Both the position numbers and the translations under genes were made by a program. From Deltaproteobacteria bacterium (lineage in GTDB: Bacteria; Desulfobacterota; Desulfomonilia; UBA1062), in NCBI GenBank assembly GCA_016929755.1, contig JAFGIF010000291.1, positions 1 through 40,782 of the forward strand: a DNA stretch of 40,782 bases. The letters run 5' to 3'. Position 1 is the first letter of the stretch, and each line of letters starts with the position of its first letter. Positions 27,103-34,778 of the stretch are shown here, piece by piece. The notes beneath the pieces are model-generated. The model saw nothing but the letters and a program-made list of their open reading frames with translations, searched no databases and was not told where the DNA came from.

Positions 27103-27139
27103 GTCTTCTATGTAAAAACATTACTCCTTGTCTATAAGA

Positions 27140-27235
27140 TCACCAGTCATAGCCGATCTTCAGTTCGGTAGTCAGAATATCCCCGGCCAAAACAACCATA
27201 AAAAAACATATGGACAGCATACATCTTTCCACCAT
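27140..27235 (-). CDS. Small membrane protein ORF between arnD and the MFS gene
   Basis: A 31-residue frame starting 'MVERCMLSICFFMVVLAGDI' with one predicted membrane helix (about residues 5-21) and a polar tail ending 'KIGYDW'. The ATG at 27235 has a textbook AAGGAGG 5 nt upstream, which is the main reason to believe it. It starts 45 nt after the arnD stop and ends 37 nt before the MFS start, on the same strand. It is much too short for ArnE or ArnF (about 110-130 residues, four helices). No homologue known to me. Confidence 0.45.
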   Translation of the reverse strand: MVERCMLSICFFMVVLAGDILTTELKIGYDW

Positions 27236-27280
27236 ATCCGCCTCCTTGCCAATACCCTTTAACGCTTATGATGATGGATG

Positions 27281-28135
27281 CTATAGAGCACAGGCAAAAG
27301 CACGGCCCGGAATAATCCCCTGTTTGAGTTGCCTGCATTCAAGTTGGGATGTGTCGATGTCATCTGCGATATCTGCAAGTCTCTTCACGCTATAGCCAAG
27401 AGTTCTGATCAGATCAAGAATGTCTTTGAAATGTTTAAGGTATGGACCTCCCTCAACTTCCGCATGAACAGGTAACACCTGAGGACCCGTGCTGTGCGCA
27501 TTCTCTTTGAGTCGCTGCATGACACCCTCGACCCCGGCCTCTTCAATACAGGGCAGGTTGGATGGAATTTCAAGCAGGCCATTTTCCTTGGAAATAAACG
27601 GCGCGTGCGCCCGCGTGCAGCTTTGGTAGCAAAAACCATATTTTTTGATCACAGCCAGAGCCCTATCGTTCATACGCCAGCCCGGTGCACCGAAAGCAGA
27701 CGGCCTTTCTCCAAACATGTCGGCATAGGCATCCACCATCTTCTCAAACCAGCGATGAATTGACCCATTACTCATCAATGACAGCCAGTCCTGCCAGACT
27801 CGATGATCCCAGGCATGGCAGGCTATTTCATGACCAAGAGCTCTTATTTCCCGCAGTGTATCAGGAAAAGCTATCCCGATCATCGGGGCCGGCAGCAGGG
27901 TTCCATACAGTGCAGTCTTCAGGCCATATAGACCGGGGGCATTCGTTCTGATCATTTTGCGCAGAAACCGGGGCCGCACCAACTGCAATAGAGCCAGTCC
28001 GGATCTGTCAGGCCCGAAACTCACGAAAAAACTTGCCGCAATGCTGCGCTCCGCCAGAATTGCAACGAGCCGGGGAACTCCCTCTTTCATCCCTCTAAAG
28101 GTATCTATATCAATTTTCAGGGCCAGATCAGCCAT
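27281..28135 (-). CDS. arnD: 4-deoxy-4-formamido-L-arabinose-phosphoundecaprenol deformylase
   Basis: Removes the formyl group from undecaprenyl-phosphate-Ara4FN before flipping, 284 residues. It has the polysaccharide-deacetylase fold, and 'LKIDIDTFRGMKEGVPRL' matches the start of E. coli ArnD almost word for word. Metal-binding candidates are Asp9/Asp11 and the 'CHAWDHRVW' histidines; the E. coli 'LHAWDHHAW' is equivalent. 'PVHAEVEGGPYLKHFKDIL' matches the ArnD C-terminal segment. It overlaps the upstream decarboxylase gene by 8 nt, within the arn operon. Confidence 0.92.
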   Translation of the reverse strand: MADLALKIDIDTFRGMKEGVPRLVAILAERSIAASFFVSFGPDRSGLALLQLVRPRFLRKMIRTNAPGLYGLKTALYGTLLPAPMIGIAFPDTLREIRALGHEIACHAWDHRVWQDWLSLMSNGSIHRWFEKMVDAYADMFGERPSAFGAPGWRMNDRALAVIKKYGFCYQSCTRAHAPFISKENGLLEIPSNLPCIEEAGVEGVMQRLKENAHSTGPQVLPVHAEVEGGPYLKHFKDILDLIRTLGYSVKRLADIADDIDTSQLECRQLKQGIIPGRAFACAL

Positions 28136-29159
28136 TACCGCGGCTTACCTCTTCCAGGAACGCTTCCAATGTTTTTTTCAGGGCATCATCCAGGCCCACC
28201 CTGGGTTCCCATCCCAGAATTTCTTTGGCCTTCTTAATCGACGGCACCCGGGTATAAATATCCTGGTAACTCTCACCATAGAACGAATCCGCATCCTGGA
28301 TAATGATTTCAGAATAGGCGTCATCCAGTCTGTGCGCAGGATGCGACTTGAACATATCAAGCAGTTTATGGGCCAACTCTTCAATGCTGCAGTTGTTTGC
28401 GGGATTGCCCAGGTTGAATATCTGGCCGGTGGCAATGCTGTTTTCATTGCGAATAATTTTCATGACAGCATCAATTCCATCATCAATATAGGTGAACGAC
28501 CTGCTCTGCCTGCCTCCGTCAACCAGCACGATCGGTTGAGTAAATACGAGCGAAGCGATAAACTGGGTAACCACCCTGGAAGATCCTTCTTTGGCGGTTT
28601 CCAGCGAATCAAGCCGCGGGCCTATCCAGTTAAAGGGCCGGATCAGGGTGAAATCCAGTCCATGCCGCTCGCCATAAGCCCAGATGACCCGGTCCAGCAG
28701 TTGTTTCGAGCAGGAATAAATCCAGCGCTGCTTGCGAATGGGACCAAGGATGAGATGCGATGTATCTTCCTCAAAGGCCTGATCGGCACACATGCCGTAT
28801 ACCTCTGATGTTGAAGGGAATATGATCCGTTTATTATACTTGACACATTGCCGGACAATATTAAGATTCTCCTCGAAATCCAGCTCAAACACCCCTAAAG
28901 GATCCTCGATATAGGTCTTGGGTGTGGCAATTGCCACCAGCGGCAGCACCACATCGCACTTCTTGATATGATATTCGATCCATTCCTTGTTTATGGATAT
29001 ATCTCCTTCGATAAAATTAAACCGGCTGTTGCCTATCACTCCGGTCAGCTTGTTATCACCAAGATCCATCCCGTATACTTCCCAATCGGTATCGGTAAGA
29101 ATCCTGTGGCTCAGGTGGGAGCCGATAAATCCGTTAACTCCGAGAATTAGAACCTTCAT
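28128..29159 (-). CDS. arnA: UDP-glucuronate decarboxylase (stand-alone ArnA C-terminal domain)
   Basis: NAD-dependent oxidative decarboxylase turning UDP-glucuronate into UDP-4-keto-arabinose (UDP-Ara4O), 343 residues. SDR fold with 'GVNGFIGSHL' for NAD. Counting against E. coli ArnA gives a constant offset of 315: Ser118/Glu119 in 'STSEVYG' match S433/E434, Tyr148 and Lys152 match Y463/K467, and Arg304 in 'YTRVPSIKKA' matches R619. All catalytic residues are therefore kept. 'DPLGVFELDFEENL' and 'RPFNWIGPRLDSL' are further ArnA hallmarks that separate it from simple epimerases. In enterobacteria this domain is fused to the formyltransferase; here it is a separate gene overlapping it by 4 nt (ATGA). 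Confidence 0.93.
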   Translation of the reverse strand: MKVLILGVNGFIGSHLSHRILTDTDWEVYGMDLGDNKLTGVIGNSRFNFIEGDISINKEWIEYHIKKCDVVLPLVAIATPKTYIEDPLGVFELDFEENLNIVRQCVKYNKRIIFPSTSEVYGMCADQAFEEDTSHLILGPIRKQRWIYSCSKQLLDRVIWAYGERHGLDFTLIRPFNWIGPRLDSLETAKEGSSRVVTQFIASLVFTQPIVLVDGGRQSRSFTYIDDGIDAVMKIIRNENSIATGQIFNLGNPANNCSIEELAHKLLDMFKSHPAHRLDDAYSEIIIQDADSFYGESYQDIYTRVPSIKKAKEILGWEPRVGLDDALKKTLEAFLEEVSRGNG

Positions 29160-30070
29160 TGCAACAACTCCCCTTCATGTTTTTTGAAAAACTCTATCAT
29201 AGTATTTCCCTTTAACTCCTTTCCGCCCACCTCGATCTCTATCGGTTCAATATAGCCCGCACCTGCACCAATTATGGCTTTTTCATCCGAACATACGATC
29301 CTGCCGGCATTAAGCTGCCTGTCCTGAGCTTCATGAGCCCACCAGAAAATCACTTTCATATCGGCCAGAAAGCAGAATGCCCCTGGATACGGTTTTGTCA
29401 CACCTCTGATGAGGTTATAGATTGCAAGCGCCGGCAGGTTCCAGTCAATCCGCCCGTCCTCAGGCCGGCGGCCTCCGAAATAGGAGCCCTTGCTCAAGTC
29501 CTGGGGCGTTTTCCGCATATTACCCTGCTTTATTTCAGGCAGAACATTGTCGAGCATTTCCCCTGCTGCTTTTTCGAGCTTGGCATACAGCAAGACCGGG
29601 GTATCATCCCTTCTGATATCCACCTCTTCCTGGGCCACAATCGCTCCGGCATCAGGCTTTTCCACCATTTCATGCAGGGTTACACCCGTATGCTGCTCGC
29701 CGTTGATGATCACCCAGTTGACCGGGCATCTTCCCCGGTAGGCGGGCAGCAGCGATCCGTGAAGATTGTAGGCCCCCAGAGGTGGTATTTCGAGAATCCC
29801 GGACGCTATCATGTAACGGTAGTAAAAACTGAAAAGAATGTCGGGATGATGAGCGCGGATCTTTGCAATCACTTCAGGGTTATTGGGCGTATCGGGGGCT
29901 GCCCATGGAATGGAATGTTTTTCGCAAAAATCAATAACCGATGCAAACCAGACATTTTCCTTGGGATCATTCACATGGGTGAAAACAAGCGGGATATCAA
30001 AACCATGTTGGAGCAGCTTGGCCAATCCGAGAACCCCCATGTTATGATAGGCAAATACAACGGATTTCAT
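29156..30070 (-). CDS. arnA: UDP-Ara4N formyltransferase (stand-alone ArnA N-terminal domain)
   Basis: Transfers a formyl group from 10-formyl-tetrahydrofolate to UDP-L-Ara4N, 304 residues. The catalytic triad Asn102, His104 ('YNLHGSLLPAYRG') and Asp140 ('VEKPDAGAIV') falls at exactly the residue numbers of E. coli ArnA. The C-terminal part (about 205-300) is the OB-fold-like domain usual in formyltransferases. The gene stops where the E. coli protein would continue into the decarboxylase, so the bifunctional enzyme is encoded as two genes. It sits directly against arnC on one side and overlaps the decarboxylase by 4 nt on the other. Confidence 0.93.
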   Translation of the reverse strand: MKSVVFAYHNMGVLGLAKLLQHGFDIPLVFTHVNDPKENVWFASVIDFCEKHSIPWAAPDTPNNPEVIAKIRAHHPDILFSFYYRYMIASGILEIPPLGAYNLHGSLLPAYRGRCPVNWVIINGEQHTGVTLHEMVEKPDAGAIVAQEEVDIRRDDTPVLLYAKLEKAAGEMLDNVLPEIKQGNMRKTPQDLSKGSYFGGRRPEDGRIDWNLPALAIYNLIRGVTKPYPGAFCFLADMKVIFWWAHEAQDRQLNAGRIVCSDEKAIIGAGAGYIEPIEIEVGGKELKGNTMIEFFKKHEGELLQ

Positions 30071-30997
30071 TCAGTACACCTTCCGGATGGTATAGGGAGG
30101 CCGTTTTTTCACCTCGCGGTAGATGCGGCCCACATACTCACCCATCACGCCGAAAGCCAGAAACTGTGCCCCCACGAAGAAGAATAGGACTGCAAACAGA
30201 GTAAACACACCTTGTGCCGCCCAGTCTGCACCAAAATATACCCGCGCAACCACCAGCACAATCCCGAAGCCTGCTCCAAAAAAAGCAAGCAAAAGCCCCA
30301 TATAAAACATGAACTGCAGCGGAAAATCTGAAAATGCGGTGATAAGATCAAAATGGAGCGTTATCAGCTTTAAGAGGGAGTATTTCGACTGGCCCGCAAA
30401 GCGTTCTTCATGAGACACTTCTATTTCGGTTACATTTTTGGCAAAAGATGTTGCCAGGGCCGGGATAAAAGTCGAGTGTTCCTGGCTTTTCAGCATATAG
30501 TCAACCACAGGCCTTGTATATGCCCGTAGCATGCAGCCCCAGTCGCTCAAGTGCACGCCGGTAATGCGCCTGGTGGCGGCATTGACGATCCTGCTGGGAA
30601 TCTTCCTGAAGATTGAATCCTTGCGCCCCTTTCTGAGAGTTCCCACCACTTCATATTCGCCCTCTTCCATGACCTGGATCAATCGCGGGATTTCTTCCGG
30701 CGGATTCTGCAAATCCGCGTCCATGGTAATAATTATGTCGCCTTCACAGTTCTCGAATCCGGCAAATACAGCCGCATGCTGGCCGTAATTTCTGGTAAGC
30801 TCGACCACCTTGATGTTCTGCCCGGCATGCTGTTTAAGAATCTCGAGCGAACGATCAGTGCTGCCGTCATCAACCAATACGGCCTCAATATCTCTGTCAA
30901 GACTGTCCATCACCGGGCGCAACCGCTCTAAGAGCTTTTCCAGTGTCTCTTCTTCATTATATACCGGGATAACAATCGATATCTTTTCAGCTTTCAC
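30071..30997 (-). CDS. arnC: Undecaprenyl-phosphate Ara4FN transferase
   Basis: Transfers Ara4FN from UDP to undecaprenyl phosphate on the cytoplasmic face, 308 residues. GT2 catalytic domain with 'IVIPVYNEEETLEKLLERL', 'LVDDGSTDRSLEIL' and the metal-binding 'MDADLQNPPEEIPRLI'. Two C-terminal membrane helices (about 228-253 and 262-287) are followed by a basic tail, as in ArnC/DPM1-like enzymes. The GTG start at 30997 has AAGGAGGG upstream and overlaps the flippase-like gene by 4 nt. Related bactoprenol glucosyltransferases (GtrB) have the same layout; operon context decides for ArnC. Confidence 0.92.
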   Translation of the reverse strand: MKAEKISIVIPVYNEEETLEKLLERLRPVMDSLDRDIEAVLVDDGSTDRSLEILKQHAGQNIKVVELTRNYGQHAAVFAGFENCEGDIIITMDADLQNPPEEIPRLIQVMEEGEYEVVGTLRKGRKDSIFRKIPSRIVNAATRRITGVHLSDWGCMLRAYTRPVVDYMLKSQEHSTFIPALATSFAKNVTEIEVSHEERFAGQSKYSLLKLITLHFDLITAFSDFPLQFMFYMGLLLAFFGAGFGIVLVVARVYFGADWAAQGVFTLFAVLFFFVGAQFLAFGVMGEYVGRIYREVKKRPPYTIRKVY

Positions 30998-31926
30998 GCA
31001 ATTCCCTCCTTCTTCAGGGAATACATGTACCTTCTATTGATGACAAGCACGACGCTGCCAATTAATACGGCAAGCCACAAGGTAAAAATACGGGCCATAA
31101 TCGCAGCCAGAGCGGCCGGCGTTGCCGGTATTCCGGCATGCAAAATGAGCCCCATCAGGCTCGCATCAGTCACTACAAGCCCCCCTGGCAACATGGAAAT
31201 CACCCCTATCAGGGTCGAAAACCCGAAGATAACGGTAGCCTGGATAATCCCCATATCAAATCCCAGCCCCTTTACAATAAGACTCAGCGCAATTCCCTCA
31301 CTGGCCCAGGCCGCAAGAGTAATGATAAATGCAACCCAGAGCACTTTAGGGCCGAACAGTGCAAACATATCATCCAGCGCCGAACGCAAGTCGCGGGTCT
31401 TGTGAGAAAAAAAGGGGATTTTTGCAATCAGCCCTGCTGCCAACTCGGGAACACCTGGAATGAGCCCGCACAGCGGTATTGTACACAATATAAGCACCAG
31501 CCAGATGTTTGACCCGATCATGCCGATTCCAAACACGGAGATCAGGCTCAGCGCAATAAAATCCATGTACAACTCCGCCAGAATAACAGGCGAGGATGTG
31601 ATCAATGTGCGTCCGGTTAGATTTTTGAGCATCTGGCTCTTGATCAAAAATCCCACCTTGCCCGGAGTAGCGCTCATGGAAAGACCTGAAACGAAGATCC
31701 CCAGGCTCTGAGCAATCGGAAGATGTATATCCAGCTTTTTGAGGTAGACATTCCACCTGAAAAACTTGATCAGATCATTTGCAAAGCCGAACAGTGCGAT
31801 GAGCGGCAAAAGATACCAGGGAAAATTTTTCAGGGCTGCTCCCGCCTTGTGGATATCGCCCCAGAGCCCCAGGGAGGTGAATGCAATAACCACCAGGATG
31901 ACGGTAAAAGCGATCCCTTTCTTCAT
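30994..31926 (-). CDS. UPF0104/LPG-synthase-TM family membrane protein, candidate Ara4N-lipid flippase
   Basis: 310 residues with about eight membrane helices. 'MSATPGKVGFLIKSQ' and 'LPGGLVVTDASLMGLIL' match the two conserved segments of the UPF0104 / lysylphosphatidylglycerol synthase TM-region family (PF03706 type), also labelled 'flippase-like'. It sits between arnB and arnC with 4-nt overlaps on both sides, so it is surely translated with them. Enterobacterial arn operons use the small EmrE-like pair ArnE/ArnF to flip undecaprenyl-phosphate-Ara4N; no such gene is visible here. A flippase role for this protein is therefore inference from position and family, not shown by sequence. Confidence 0.8.
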   Translation of the reverse strand: MKKGIAFTVILVVIAFTSLGLWGDIHKAGAALKNFPWYLLPLIALFGFANDLIKFFRWNVYLKKLDIHLPIAQSLGIFVSGLSMSATPGKVGFLIKSQMLKNLTGRTLITSSPVILAELYMDFIALSLISVFGIGMIGSNIWLVLILCTIPLCGLIPGVPELAAGLIAKIPFFSHKTRDLRSALDDMFALFGPKVLWVAFIITLAAWASEGIALSLIVKGLGFDMGIIQATVIFGFSTLIGVISMLPGGLVVTDASLMGLILHAGIPATPAALAAIMARIFTLWLAVLIGSVVLVINRRYMYSLKKEGIA

Positions 31927-33044
31927 CCGAGAATTCCCCTGACAACGTTTATCACTCTTTGAGTTTGCGAATCATTCATCCCCGGATACAGCGGCAGGCT
32001 TATGATTTTAGCGGCAGTATCTTCGGTCACAGGCAGATCAGTTTTGCCGAAAAGCCTTTGCACATAATCCAGTCTGTGACAGGCCGGGAAATGCAGCCCA
32101 TAGCCCACGTTGTTTTCCGCCAGGGCTTCCATAAAATTCCTTCGCTCCATAGAATTTACCTTGACTACAAACAGATGCCAGGCATGCAGGTGCTCATAGG
32201 GCGGCATTCCCGGGAGATCCAGTCCCATAATATCTGAGAGCTGATCCAGATAGTGGTGTGCTATTCGGGCTCGTCGTTGATTGATGTCTTGTAATTTTTT
32301 CATTTGAACGATACCCAGGGCCGCTTGAATATCGGTAATATTGTATTTATAGCCGGGTTCCGTAATATCATAGCCGGGGTCCGAGGCCTTCCCATAACGC
32401 TTCCAGGCATCACGTTCGATCCCGTGAAAGCGCAACAATCGGATGCGCTGCATAAGCTCTTCGTCATACCCGGTCAGCATGCCGCCTTCTGCGGTAGTAA
32501 TATTCTTGATAGGATGAAAGGAAAAAACCGCCGGGTTCTTGGCGCCGATATGCTTTCCGTGATAGTAGGTGCCGATTGCATGGGCTGCATCTTCAATTAT
32601 GGGGATGCCGCCGGCAACATCCCTGATTGCATCCAAGTCGGCCGGAGCCCCGGCGAAGTGTACCGGAATAATGGCCCTGGTTTTCCTGGTAATTAATTTT
32701 TCGATTTTTTCAGGTCGAACCAGGAGTGTATCGTACTCTATATCGGCGAAAACCGGACGGGCTCCAGCCAGCACGATCTGGTTGATTGTTGAAGCAAAGG
32801 TCATGGAAGGAGTAATCACCTCATCGCCGGCACCGATATCATAGGCTTTCAATATCAGGTGCATACCGGCCGTGCCTGAGCTCAAAGCCAGGGCATACGG
32901 GGCATCAACATATCGGGCAAAGGCCTCCTCAAACGCTTTGGCCTTGGGCCCTGACGTGATCCAGCCGGACTTCAAGACTTCGGTTACAGCCTCAATCTCT
33001 TCATTATCGAGAAAGGGCCGGCTCATGGGGATAAATTCATCCAT
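31923..33044 (-). CDS. arnB: UDP-Ara4O aminotransferase
   Basis: PLP enzyme converting UDP-4-keto-arabinose to UDP-L-Ara4N with glutamate as donor, 373 residues. The ATG at 33044 is chosen because AAGGAG lies 6 nt upstream; the frame upstream of it is open but has no ribosome site. DegT/DnrJ/EryC1 family motifs are present: 'GWITSGPKAKAFEEAFARY', 'ALSSGTAGMHLIL', 'IIEDAAHAIGTYY' (PLP-binding Asp), and the Schiff-base Lys180 in 'FSFHPIKNITTAEGG', very close to ArnB. First gene of the biosynthetic run arnB-flippase-arnC-formyltransferase-decarboxylase-arnD. Confidence 0.93.
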   Translation of the reverse strand: MDEFIPMSRPFLDNEEIEAVTEVLKSGWITSGPKAKAFEEAFARYVDAPYALALSSGTAGMHLILKAYDIGAGDEVITPSMTFASTINQIVLAGARPVFADIEYDTLLVRPEKIEKLITRKTRAIIPVHFAGAPADLDAIRDVAGGIPIIEDAAHAIGTYYHGKHIGAKNPAVFSFHPIKNITTAEGGMLTGYDEELMQRIRLLRFHGIERDAWKRYGKASDPGYDITEPGYKYNITDIQAALGIVQMKKLQDINQRRARIAHHYLDQLSDIMGLDLPGMPPYEHLHAWHLFVVKVNSMERRNFMEALAENNVGYGLHFPACHRLDYVQRLFGKTDLPVTEDTAAKIISLPLYPGMNDSQTQRVINVVRGILG

Positions 33045-33061
33045 ATTGCACTCCTTTTCCC

Positions 33062-33157
33062 TCACAACCTATCGAGAATTGAACGCTTGTCAAGGATATT
33101 TTCACATCCAATATGCTGCCGGCACACAATCTTAACGTCTTTGATCGCATGATTCAT
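33062..33157 (-). CDS. Possible small ORF in front of arnB
   Basis: A 31-residue frame starting 'MNHAIKDVKIVCRQHIGCEN' and ending 'SILDRL'. GGGAG lies 5 nt before its ATG, and its stop is 17 nt before the arnB ATG, with the arnB ribosome site just after it. Soluble, two Cys, no recognised motif. It could be a real peptide, a translational leader for arnB, or chance, since a promoter-like TTGACA falls inside it. Confidence 0.25.
   Translation of the reverse strand: MNHAIKDVKIVCRQHIGCENILDKRSILDRL
33066..33093 (-). promoter_or_regulatory. Possible internal promoter for arnB
   Basis: On the - strand, a perfect TTGACA (33093-33088) is followed by 16 nt and TAGGTT (33071-33066), about 22 nt before the arnB ATG. 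The -10 is poor. A 6-bp hairpin (33170-33185, TATCGG/CCGATA, no U-run) lies upstream, between arnT1 and arnB. The run could equally be transcribed from the arnT2 leader. Confidence 0.25.
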
Positions 33158-33209
33158 TGTATCTCCCGGTATCGGTTATCCGATAGCGCATAATACAGCA
33201 TTGGTTTTG

Positions 33210-34778
33210 TCATACCCCGACTTTCCACAACTCTATTTTCCTTGTCCCATCGGCATTTTGCACAGCCAGCTGTTTCCCATGTGATTGAAGTATCGTTAAC
33301 AGTTTTTGATCTAGCCTTGGCGGTAATACCAGCACATATACCACATTTTCTCCGCTGATTAATTGTGCAAAAATATTCGGGTTCTCAATATTCATTACAT
33401 AAAATCCGCCATAAAAGGCACTAAAGGCCTCTATAGACTCCGTGAGGTGATAACCTATAACGGTTCTTTCGGTAACAACTCTGCCTGCATTCACAAAGAA
33501 TTGTTTATAGGTCTTTTGCTGATCGATCGCGTGTAACAGAAGCGGGCTCCAGATCAGAAGCAGCAAAGCCCAGCATACGACAATATCCGCCACGAAGGAC
33601 TGCCTGATGTGCCTCAAAAAGTACCAAAAAATCCCTGCGGTGATCATAAACATGACTCCGGCCAGCCACCACCTGCCGCCCAGTTTCAGATAGGCAAAAG
33701 GTGCGATAAGGCCGATCGCAAGCATGAGGGCAAACAGCAACCATATAAACACTTTTGCCCATGTATGCCTCTGCGTAATTTTCAGCTCGGACAGCCACAC
33801 GGCTACAATCACGGCCATAGCAGGATACATGGGCAGGAAGTACAAACCCCGCTTGGTGGCTGAAATACTCAGCAGAATGAGTCCCCCCAGCAGCCATGCA
33901 AACATGAACCGGGTGGTTTCATCTGATTTCCTTATGTTGACAAAAGCGGGAATCAGCAAAAGCGACCAAGGGGCGGCATCAGCCAGCACGGTTGGAATAT
34001 AGTAGTAAAGAGGCCGTATATGTCCACCAGTATATCCGCTTGCGTTGAAGAATCTGCCTAACTGGTTATAGAAGTAAAACCTATCAATGAAATCATATCC
34101 ACCCCTTGTATACAATACCGCTGCCCAGACAATCATCACTCCAGCCACGATCAGTATGCCGGGCAATAATCGCATGTCGTTTAAAAGAAAAAACGCCCTG
34201 TGCCGCAAGATAAAAAAACCAACCACAACTAAGGGTATTGCCAGCCCGATAATACCCTTGGACATAAACGCCATCGCCAGGCAGCCCCAGAAAAGCAGAT
34301 ATCCAGGGCTGAGTTTTTTTCTGTATGCCAGAATACAGGCAAATAAAGCCGCTGTAATAAAGAAAACCAGCGCATTATCGACAACCATCTTATGCGATAT
34401 TTCAAAAAACTTGAACGAACTCGCCAGCACAAGAGTTGCTAGGGCGGCTGTTGGCTGACTATAAAGCCTTCCGGTCGCAAAAAATACCACCAGCAAGGTC
34501 CCTACACTGAAAATGACAGACGCAAACCGGCCAACTCCTTCGTTCTGTGTGCCAAAAATCCGATACAAGATACCCGCCGCGGTAAAATACAAGGGTGGCT
34601 TTTCCAGAAAAGGCCGTCCGATAAAATGCGGAATTACATAATCACCGGAAACAGCCATTTCCCGGGCTACCTCAGCCACTCTGGGCTCGTCGGGAGTCCA
34701 CAGGGAATGGCCACCTACCCCTGCAAATTGCAGCATTATGGCCAGCACAAGGAAAACCGCGGTTTTTTTATCCATCAT
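33210..34778 (-). CDS. ArnT-like lipid A aminoarabinose transferase (GT-C fold), copy 1
   Basis: Predicted polytopic glycosyltransferase, 522 residues, moving a lipid-linked sugar onto lipid A at the periplasmic face. The first periplasmic loop has the GT83/GT39 motif 'WTPDEPRVAEVAREMAVSGD' (Asp30/Glu31) and 'GRPFLEKPPLYF', as in ArnT. About eleven to twelve membrane helices follow, then a C-terminal periplasmic domain (about 415-522). It is clearly diverged from the other two copies here, with a shorter N-terminus. Its start codon overlaps the arnT2 stop by 1 nt (TAATG), so translation is coupled. A different acceptor, donor or regiospecificity is possible. Confidence 0.85.
   Translation of the reverse strand: MMDKKTAVFLVLAIMLQFAGVGGHSLWTPDEPRVAEVAREMAVSGDYVIPHFIGRPFLEKPPLYFTAAGILYRIFGTQNEGVGRFASVIFSVGTLLVVFFATGRLYSQPTAALATLVLASSFKFFEISHKMVVDNALVFFITAALFACILAYRKKLSPGYLLFWGCLAMAFMSKGIIGLAIPLVVVGFFILRHRAFFLLNDMRLLPGILIVAGVMIVWAAVLYTRGGYDFIDRFYFYNQLGRFFNASGYTGGHIRPLYYYIPTVLADAAPWSLLLIPAFVNIRKSDETTRFMFAWLLGGLILLSISATKRGLYFLPMYPAMAVIVAVWLSELKITQRHTWAKVFIWLLFALMLAIGLIAPFAYLKLGGRWWLAGVMFMITAGIFWYFLRHIRQSFVADIVVCWALLLLIWSPLLLHAIDQQKTYKQFFVNAGRVVTERTVIGYHLTESIEAFSAFYGGFYVMNIENPNIFAQLISGENVVYVLVLPPRLDQKLLTILQSHGKQLAVQNADGTRKIELWKVGV

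Noticed and set aside
27957..28808. 283-codon + strand frame antisense to the ArnA decarboxylase
   Set aside because: The opposite strand encodes a protein with all ArnA catalytic residues; this frame has no domain and is a codon-usage shadow.
29333..30187. 284-codon + strand frame antisense to the formyltransferase and arnC
   Set aside because: Same reason: the opposite strand carries the exact formyltransferase triad, and the antisense product is His/Cys-rich without a fold signature.
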